Below, in pieces: positions 30,776 through 36,351 of a stretch of 36,351 bases of DNA. The stretch lies in NCBI GenBank assembly GCA_910585405.1, contig CAJUDO010000027.1:1-36351 (forward strand), written 5' to 3'. The notes beneath the pieces were generated by a model. The model ran no database searches and was not told the DNA's origin. It was given only the letters and a program-made list of their open reading frames with translations. Numbering within the stretch: position 1 is the stretch's first letter; each line of letters starts with the position of its first letter. The translations under genes were made by a program, and so were the position numbers. Source of the DNA: an uncultured Peptococcaceae bacterium. Its GTDB lineage: Bacteria > Bacillota > Peptococcia > Peptococcales > Peptococcaceae.

Positions 30776-32212
30776 TTAGTTTTTCCGTTCCAGCAAACTA
30801 TCCTTCATAAAATAAATCATAGGCGCACTGATTAATAAAATCAGCAAAGAATAGAAATTCACATCGTTAATTGCAGTACACTCTATAAAACGTGCCTGTT
30901 CCGCCGCATCCATCTGTGAAGCCAGCCCCTGGGCTGTATAAAGAAGAATGTGGTTGCTGTACAGCAAGCTAAACAAATTCACAGATATCGTAGAGATCAT
31001 TTGTCGCGTCCAGGCAATCATTGCAGACGCATGACTCACCAACTGTACCGGCACAGAACTCATGGCAAAATTATTGACCATAGGTGTAATCATTCCCAAG
31101 CCAATATACCGCAGGGAAAGCCAAACCGTAAACATCAAAATCGTCGTGGAGAGCGCAAAGTGACTGATTTCCCATGTAGCGTAAAGCAGCAAGATCATCC
31201 CGCCAAAGATGACAAAACGACTGCTGAATTTTTCTGCTCCCTTTGCCGCAACAGGCGCCATAACCGCCATCAATATAGATGGCAAAAACATAGACAACCC
31301 CGCCTGCATACTATCCATTCCCAATACATCCTGTAAAAATAAGGACATATAAATAGGCGCCAAACATGTGGCAATGGCAGCCACGCTATTCTGCATAAAA
31401 CCAAATGTAAACCCTAAGTGACGAAAAACAGTGAAATTCAATAACGGTATATGGATATGCAATTCATGCCAGACAAAAAACACCAACAACGCCACACTGC
31501 TTACTAACATGCCTATGGTAACAGGCGAAGTCCATCCCGCTCCATTTCCCCGGCTAAATCCCAACAACAATCCCACTGTACCCACAGAAACACAGCATAA
31601 TCCTAAGATATCTAATTTGCTATCTGAAGGAATTGTATAATGGGGCACAAATTTCAGCACCAATAAGATATCCAAAACAATCAAAGGAAGATTAATCAGA
31701 AAAATCGCCCGCCAACCCCAATAGTGAATCAACACACCGGAAACAGAAGGCCCTAACGCCACGCCCACGGAAGTAACCATCGACACAACGGATATGGTCA
31801 TCAGCTGTCGCTCCCTGGGAACAAACTGGTACACCAGCGCGCTGGGAACCGGCATAATAATGCCTCCCGCGATTCCCTGTAAAATACGGCAGCCTATCAT
31901 CAATTCAATTGTAGGCGTGATGGCGCAGAGAATCGACGCAACAGCCAGCAAAATCAATCCTAAAAGCATTAACCGCCGCCCGCTGTACTTGTCCATAAAA
32001 TAACCAATTGTCGGCAAAATAAGCCCTGTAGCCATCATATATCCCACTACAATCCACTGCACCGTGGCCATATCGGTATGATAATATTCGATTAAACTGG
32101 GTAAGGCAATATTAATGTTGGTACTGTTCAGTACCGATAAAAATATAGCCACAATCGCTGCAAATACCAGCATTCGTTCTTGCATTCTTGTCAAATTTCC
32201 TGTCTCACTCAT
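30776..32212 (-). CDS. DHA2-family (14-TM) major facilitator drug:proton antiporter
   Basis: 478 residues with 14 hydrophobic segments. Signatures: motif D1 LNSTNINIALPSL after helix 1, motif A GYFMDKYSGRRLM between helices 2 and 3, and antiporter motif C GVALGPSVSG in helix 5. The family (EmrB/QacA) exports cationic drugs, dyes, bile salts or other toxic compounds using the proton gradient; the substrate cannot be read from sequence. The gene is alone, with no partner membrane-fusion protein and no regulator of its own nearby. The ribosome site before the ATG (GAGG, 8 bases off) is weak. Confidence 0.93.
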   Translation of the reverse strand: MSETGNLTRMQERMLVFAAIVAIFLSVLNSTNINIALPSLIEYYHTDMATVQWIVVGYMMATGLILPTIGYFMDKYSGRRLMLLGLILLAVASILCAITPTIELMIGCRILQGIAGGIIMPVPSALVYQFVPRERQLMTISVVSMVTSVGVALGPSVSGVLIHYWGWRAIFLINLPLIVLDILLVLKFVPHYTIPSDSKLDILGLCCVSVGTVGLLLGFSRGNGAGWTSPVTIGMLVSSVALLVFFVWHELHIHIPLLNFTVFRHLGFTFGFMQNSVAAIATCLAPIYMSLFLQDVLGMDSMQAGLSMFLPSILMAVMAPVAAKGAEKFSSRFVIFGGMILLLYATWEISHFALSTTILMFTVWLSLRYIGLGMITPMVNNFAMSSVPVQLVSHASAMIAWTRQMISTISVNLFSLLYSNHILLYTAQGLASQMDAAEQARFIECTAINDVNFYSLLILLISAPMIYFMKDSLLERKN

Positions 32213-32249
32213 ATCTTTGCCTCAATATTCTAAAAAGTATTTTGTTTAT

Positions 32250-32258
32250 ATTATAGCA
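32250..32258 (-). promoter_or_regulatory. Extended -10 promoter of the DHA2 transporter gene
   Basis: The minus strand reads TGC-TATAAT (-10 at 32255-32250), 37 bases before the start codon. The -35 position (GGAAAT) is poor. The stretch 32259-32475 is AT-rich and holds nothing else I can support. Confidence 0.6.
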
Positions 32259-32475
32259 TGTTTACAATTCATATTTCCATACTTTTTCCTATTTCTGTTA
32301 CTACATTTTTTATGCCTGCCGAGAAAATAACAAAAAAGTTCGTTGTAACCCAAAATCATTTATCTGTGATAGACTCCATTCCAGTCCTTATGCAGTCAAA
32401 CAGCAAAATTTCTTTTCTGCACTTACAGGGAATTTTCTCAAACAGCAAGAACTTTATCTGTAGATGCACACAAAA

Positions 32476-32518
32476 AGCAGGCAGCCTTTTTCTCTTTCAG
32501 AAAAAGAAACTACCTGCT
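32476..32518 (-). terminator. Terminator of the PG-binding/BsuPI gene
   Basis: On the minus strand AGCAGG...CCTGCT plus inner TTTCTTTTTCT/AGAAAAAG arms around GAAAG, followed by TTTTTGTG. A strong stem just after the stop codon. Confidence 0.88.
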
Positions 32519-32526
32519 GTGCCGGT

Positions 32527-33282
32527 CTAGTAGATGGAAAACGGCAGCGGTATACTGATTCCCACCGCATTGTTCACTCCCCACAATGTCAACTGCTGTG
32601 GGCGCGTCCACTGTCCGTTGTTTGTGACCTGATTCCAGACAAAGTTTTTGTTTTCCGCTTCCCCCGGCGCCATCACGATTTCATGGGGAAGTCCGGTGTC
32701 TACAATATTATCGGAAAAACGATACAGCTCCTGTCCGCTGCTGTCGGAAATATAAAAATCAAAGAGCTGATCCGACATATAGCGCAGTACCAGCGTATTA
32801 TCGGAAATATTGCGTTTACGGAAGGTGATGTATACATCTTCGCCTTGCGCATATCGGGATTTATTGGTCGTCAGAATATAACGAAAATCCCCGATTTCTT
32901 CCCAGGTGTAGTTCAATCCATCCAGGTTTGGCTCATTGCCAGGCGGCGTCCACGCCGGCGTATCCGGGAAGCTAGGCAAAATCTGCGGACGGTCCGGGAT
33001 ACTGGGTGTAGATGGCGTTGACGTTGTCGGCGGATAATACTGACTGGGCAAACAGGTTACGCCAAGCGCCCGCCATGTTGCGTTATCCACCTGCCCGGTC
33101 TGCGGCAAATTATTATTGCGCTGAAATGCCAGCACGGCATTTTGCGTAGTTTGCCCAAAAATCCCATCTACCCGTACATTGTAGCGGCGCTGTCGCAGTA
33201 AATTCTGTACAAAAGCGACTGCCGAACCGCGATTGCCGTATTTCAGTGTGGGGCATTGTCCCGAACAATTGCAATTGGTCAT
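32527..33282 (-). CDS. Peptidoglycan-binding domain plus BsuPI domain protein
   Basis: 251 residues with no signal peptide. It opens with a Cys cluster, NCNCSGQC (3-10). Residues ~12-72 are a PG_binding_1 domain (LKYGNRGSAVAFVQNLLRQR ... VDGIFGQTTQNAVLAFQ). A Pro/Ser/Thr-rich linker (~78-112) follows. Residues ~125-250 match the BsuPI fold (YAQGEDVYITFRKRNISDNT ... LRYMSDQLFDFYISDSSGQELYR ... MAPGEAENKNFVW), known from the Bacillus intracellular proteinase inhibitor. Lacking an export signal, it may act in the cytosol or in a spore or mother-cell setting, where PG-binding plus BsuPI is a known pairing in Bacillota. The role is unknown. AAAGGGGG precedes the ATG. Confidence 0.88.
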   Translation of the reverse strand: MTNCNCSGQCPTLKYGNRGSAVAFVQNLLRQRRYNVRVDGIFGQTTQNAVLAFQRNNNLPQTGQVDNATWRALGVTCLPSQYYPPTTSTPSTPSIPDRPQILPSFPDTPAWTPPGNEPNLDGLNYTWEEIGDFRYILTTNKSRYAQGEDVYITFRKRNISDNTLVLRYMSDQLFDFYISDSSGQELYRFSDNIVDTGLPHEIVMAPGEAENKNFVWNQVTNNGQWTRPQQLTLWGVNNAVGISIPLPFSIY

Positions 33283-33397
33283 TTGATTGACCCCCTTTCA
33301 TATTTCTCTCTGTAGTATATGAAGCAACAGGCAGCCCTTGACACACATTTTTTCACAAAAGTATAATTGACCAACCCTTCCAGATGGTGTACAGTAA

Positions 33398-33406
33398 TGC
33401 TATAAA
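33398..33406 (+). promoter_or_regulatory. Extended -10 promoter of the UPF0182 gene
   Basis: TGC-TATAAA (33398-33406), an extended -10 with one mismatch, about 30 bases before the start codon. A TTGACC at 33367-33372 is too far upstream to be its -35. Confidence 0.55.
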
Positions 33407-33436
33407 TTTAATTCAATTTTTTAGGAGGAGATTTCC

Positions 33437-36217
33437 TTGAACAAACTGGCCAAACTAGGCAAGTGGGGGATTGTGCTCATCGTACTGGCTATCCTCATCA
33501 TTTTTTTGCCGCAAATTGCCCATTTTTCTACTGATTATCTTTGGTTCTCCGAACTAGGCTATCAGTCTGTTTTCCTCAAATTCACCTTCGCCAAGTTCAT
33601 TGTGGGCTTCATGGTGTTTTTGCTGGTTTTCTTACTCACCTATTTCACTTTACATGTTACTACCAAATATGTCCCGGAAGTAACAGTAGCGCAAGATGCT
33701 ACAGTGAATGTGCCAAACAAAAAAGCGGGAAAAAGAGTGTTAGTGCTTATTCCGGCCATCCTGCTGGGCTTGCTCGCCGGTTGGATTTCTGCAACTGCGT
33801 TGTGGCAAAATATTCTGCTCTTTTTGCAGCAAACACCGGCTGGCGTCACCGACCCTGTATTCGGTCGCGATATCAGCTTCTATTTCTTTGATCTCTCGCT
33901 GTTTGAAATTATTTATCAACTGGCATTTTTGTTCCTAGCTGTGATTTTCCTGTTTAACGTATTGCTTACATTTTATTTGCAGGGCTTCACAAAAAGAACC
34001 TTTAAGCTGATGGCCAAACGGCTGATTTACTTCGCAGCTGCTTTCGTGCTGCTCCTAATCGGCGGTTTTCAGCTAAACGCAGCCAATCTATTATACGCGC
34101 AGGATGGCGCTGTGTTCGGTGCAGGCTATACTGACCTGCGCATATTGCTGCCTATGTATTATATTGCCTCTGCGGCCTGTGTACTCACCGCAATCACACT
34201 TTTGCTGGGCTTAAAAAAGAAAAGCGCCAAGCTCGCTGCTGTCGGTCCTATCGTCCTTTTGTCCGTTCTGGTAATCGGAAATCTCGCTGCAAGCGGCGTA
34301 CAGAAATTTATTGTACAGCCCGCTGAAATTGCCAAAGAGCAGCCTTATATCACGAACAATATAGAAATGACCAACAAGGCCTACGGATTAGACAATATCG
34401 AGGAAGTTGAATTTTCCGCCAACGGCACACTGACCGCAACGGATTTACAAGAGGAAATGGATACCATCAAAAATATCCGTTTGATTGACTATCGACCTAC
34501 CAGCACGGTATTCAATCAATTACAAAGTATGCGTCTCTACTATAAATTTGTAGATGTAGATATTGACCGCTATCAGATTGACGGCGCACAGCAGCAGGTT
34601 TATCTGTCTGCCCGCGAACTGGACCAGAGCAGTCTGGACTCCAGCGCCCAAACCTGGGTCAACAAATATTTGAAATATACCCATGGCTACGGCGCAGTGG
34701 TCACACCAGTCAACCAGGTCACCAATCAAGGACAGCCGGAAATGTGGGTGGAAAATATTCCTCCTACTACAAATGTCCCCGAATTGGAAATCACCCGTCC
34801 AGAAATCTACTATGGACAGTTGACCAACGACTATGTCATTGTAAACACCAAAGAACCGGAGTTTGATTATCCCATCGGCGACAGCAACGCGCAAACCCAA
34901 TATGAGGGAACCGGAGGGATTCCTATGACATTTGGCAGTAAGATGCTTTTTGCCATAGACCGCTCCAACTACAAAATTTTATTTTCCAATTTGATTACCA
35001 GCGACAGCAAAATCATGCTCTATCGAAATGTGCAGGAGCGCGTGAAGAAAATCGCTCCGTTCTTAACATTTGACAGCGACCCCTATCTGGTCATTGATGA
35101 CGGCAGACTGGTCTGGATTATCGACGCATACACGTCCACCAACAAATATCCTTACGCTGCAAAGGTAACCAACAGCGAATCTATCTTCTACGGACAAAAT
35201 TATATTCGCAACTCTGTAAAAGTTACCGTAGACGCATACACCGGCGAAACCAATTTTTATATCGTAGACGAGACCGACCCACTGATCAGAAGCTATGCCA
35301 AGGTATTCCCTGGTTTATTCCAGTCGTTGGAGCAAATGCCGCAGAATTTACAGCAGCATCTCAAATATTCCGACACGCTCTTTGAAGTACAAACGGAGAT
35401 TTATCAGCAATATCACATGAAGAATCCTACCGTATTCTACAATAAAGAGGACGTATGGAGTATCTCCAACGAAATTTATGGCAAAGAAACTACCAAAATG
35501 GAGCCTTATTTTGTAAACATGCGCTTACCTGGTTCTGAGCAGCTGGAATTCTTGCTCATGCGGCCATTCACACCGACACAGAAACAAAATATGGTTTCCT
35601 GGCTGGCTGCCCGCAATGATGGCGACCAATATGGAAAATTGGTGCTGTTCAAGTTCCCGAAACAGTCTACCATTTACGGCCCATTGCAGGTAGAATCCCG
35701 CATCAGCAATGACTCCGAAATTTCGCAAAATCTAAATCTTTGGGATCAACAGGGGTCTTCTGTCATCCGCAGCAATTTGTTGGTCATTCCTATTAAGAAT
35801 TCTATTCTCTATGTGGAACCTATTTATTTGACCACCAACAATGAAAACAGCCTGCCGGAAGTCGTACGCATCGTAGTAGCTTACAAAGATAAAATTGTCA
35901 TGGCCAAGACATTGGACGAAGGACTCAGTCAGCTTTTCGGCACCGACTTCCGTACCGAAGGCACCGCCAACACACCATCTGGCGACAGTGATTCCACAAT
36001 TATGACTTATGATGAAGCCATTTCGCAAATCAAATCCGCTTACCAAAATGCGAAAACTTCAGCACAAAGCGGTAATTGGGCTGACTACGGCCGTTATTTA
36101 GAGCAATTGGAGCAAGCCATCAATCAATTGGATAAGTCTAATTCTGTTTCTGCACAGAGCGACGTTGAAACAGACCAAACCGAGACGATTTCAGATACTA
36201 CTACAGATGCACTCTAA
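33437..36217 (+). CDS. Large UPF0182-family membrane protein
   Basis: 926 residues starting with TTG at 33437 behind a strong AGGAGGAG. Seven membrane helices fill the first ~310 residues (first at about 12-29, last at about 266-286). Then a large extracytoplasmic part of ~550 residues with family-typical stretches such as NNIEMTNKAYGLDNI, IRLIDYRPTSTVFNQLQSMR, LVIDDGRLVWIIDAYTSTNKYPYA and FYIVDETDPLIRSY. The last ~60 residues are acidic and low in complexity (SVSAQSDVETDQTETISDTTT). The family is widespread in actinobacteria and clostridia, and its function is not known to me. It is transcribed alone, divergent from the PG-binding/BsuPI gene. Confidence 0.93.
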   Translation: MNKLAKLGKWGIVLIVLAILIIFLPQIAHFSTDYLWFSELGYQSVFLKFTFAKFIVGFMVFLLVFLLTYFTLHVTTKYVPEVTVAQDATVNVPNKKAGKRVLVLIPAILLGLLAGWISATALWQNILLFLQQTPAGVTDPVFGRDISFYFFDLSLFEIIYQLAFLFLAVIFLFNVLLTFYLQGFTKRTFKLMAKRLIYFAAAFVLLLIGGFQLNAANLLYAQDGAVFGAGYTDLRILLPMYYIASAACVLTAITLLLGLKKKSAKLAAVGPIVLLSVLVIGNLAASGVQKFIVQPAEIAKEQPYITNNIEMTNKAYGLDNIEEVEFSANGTLTATDLQEEMDTIKNIRLIDYRPTSTVFNQLQSMRLYYKFVDVDIDRYQIDGAQQQVYLSARELDQSSLDSSAQTWVNKYLKYTHGYGAVVTPVNQVTNQGQPEMWVENIPPTTNVPELEITRPEIYYGQLTNDYVIVNTKEPEFDYPIGDSNAQTQYEGTGGIPMTFGSKMLFAIDRSNYKILFSNLITSDSKIMLYRNVQERVKKIAPFLTFDSDPYLVIDDGRLVWIIDAYTSTNKYPYAAKVTNSESIFYGQNYIRNSVKVTVDAYTGETNFYIVDETDPLIRSYAKVFPGLFQSLEQMPQNLQQHLKYSDTLFEVQTEIYQQYHMKNPTVFYNKEDVWSISNEIYGKETTKMEPYFVNMRLPGSEQLEFLLMRPFTPTQKQNMVSWLAARNDGDQYGKLVLFKFPKQSTIYGPLQVESRISNDSEISQNLNLWDQQGSSVIRSNLLVIPIKNSILYVEPIYLTTNNENSLPEVVRIVVAYKDKIVMAKTLDEGLSQLFGTDFRTEGTANTPSGDSDSTIMTYDEAISQIKSAYQNAKTSAQSGNWADYGRYLEQLEQAINQLDKSNSVSAQSDVETDQTETISDTTTDAL

Positions 36218-36254
36218 CTATTGATGATCTGGTCATTCGCGCTATGATCTCTTG

Positions 36255-36277
36255 ACAAAAAAACGCCCCTTCGCGTT
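36255..36277 (-). terminator. Possible weak terminator read on the minus strand
   Basis: AACGC and GCGTT pair over 5 bp around a 6-base loop, with seven T on the minus strand. No minus-strand gene ending here is visible, so it is tentative. Confidence 0.3.
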
Positions 36278-36294
36278 ACCTTGAAATTATTATC

Positions 36295-36351
36295 CTTTTG
36301 ATATGTACCCAGAATCCTGGACACATATTTATAAACTAGGCGGAACACATG
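36295..36351 (+). mobile_element. Possible left end of an IS3-like insertion sequence, cut by the window
   Basis: TGTACCCAGAATCCTGGACA resembles the TGTA...CCC...TGGACA ends of IS3/IS150-group elements as I recall them. It is followed after 25 bases by AGGCGG and an ATG at 36349, the place where orfA would begin. Only the first codon is in the window, so no transposase can be shown. An imperfect operator-like palindrome is the alternative. Confidence 0.3.

Noticed and set aside
1..36351. CRISPR arrays, rRNA genes, prophage modules, toxin-antitoxin pairs
   Set aside because: I looked for regularly spaced repeats, rRNA signatures, phage structural or integrase motifs and small overlapping gene pairs of known TA type and found none.

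Overview
The window reads as a Bacillota (Firmicutes) chromosome of moderate GC. The reasons are AGGAGG-type ribosome sites throughout, SigA-type promoters, an SLH-domain secreted protein, the pcrA-ligA-gatC-gatA-gatB gene order, a BlaI/BlaR pair, a CcpN-like regulator, RbgA (YlqF), a Bacillus-type parS site and two ECF-type sigma promoters. A clostridial or Peptococcaceae-like member is my best guess. A DAAWG-type polysaccharide deacetylase would suit a spore-former, but nothing here proves sporulation. Most genes lie on the minus strand.

Layout. 1-3650: a cell-surface region with a polysaccharide deacetylase running off the left edge (minus; its long leader looks structured), a divergent SLH-GH18 secreted glycosidase-like protein, and an XRE-type regulator fused to membrane helices. 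3721-7723: a tightly packed minus-strand run of seven genes (split ThrE-type exporter, ferritin-like protein, soluble histidine kinase, coiled-coil protein, RbgA GTPase, small membrane protein), bounded by an extended -10 promoter and a bidirectional terminator. 7818-8430: a stand-alone CBS-pair protein with its own promoter and terminator. 8468-10548: a BlaI/BlaR1-type pair with two TACA-N2-TGTA operators. 10586-11340: a nicotinamidase-like hydrolase preceded by a 36-residue membrane peptide. 11420-11435: a perfect parS site. 11466-17600: an accessory block of lipoproteins, secreted proteins and an ECF sigma/anti-sigma pair. Two transcription units in this block start with nearly identical promoters. 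17627-17989: a GC-rich, hairpin-rich segment bounded by a perfect 13-bp inverted repeat, which looks like a small non-autonomous mobile element (MITE).

18090-30564 is housekeeping: gltX with tRNA-Glu(CUC) just upstream, a CcpN-like regulator and yajQ, asnS, and the pcrA-ligA-gatCAB run. Glutamyl-tRNA synthetase plus GatCAB gives the indirect route to Gln-tRNA(Gln). AsnRS supplies Asn-tRNA directly. 30655-36217: a 14-TM DHA2 transporter, a peptidoglycan-binding/BsuPI protein and a large UPF0182 membrane protein. The last ~60 bases may be the left end of an IS3-like element.

The best candidates for something new are the MITE-like element, the ECF regulon with its small secreted proteins, the BlaR1 homologue with an unfamiliar sensor domain, the structured leader at 687-838, and the seven-gene operon that joins an exporter, a ferritin-like protein and an orphan kinase to a ribosome-assembly GTPase. 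No calculation or database search was possible. Family names rest on recognised motifs.
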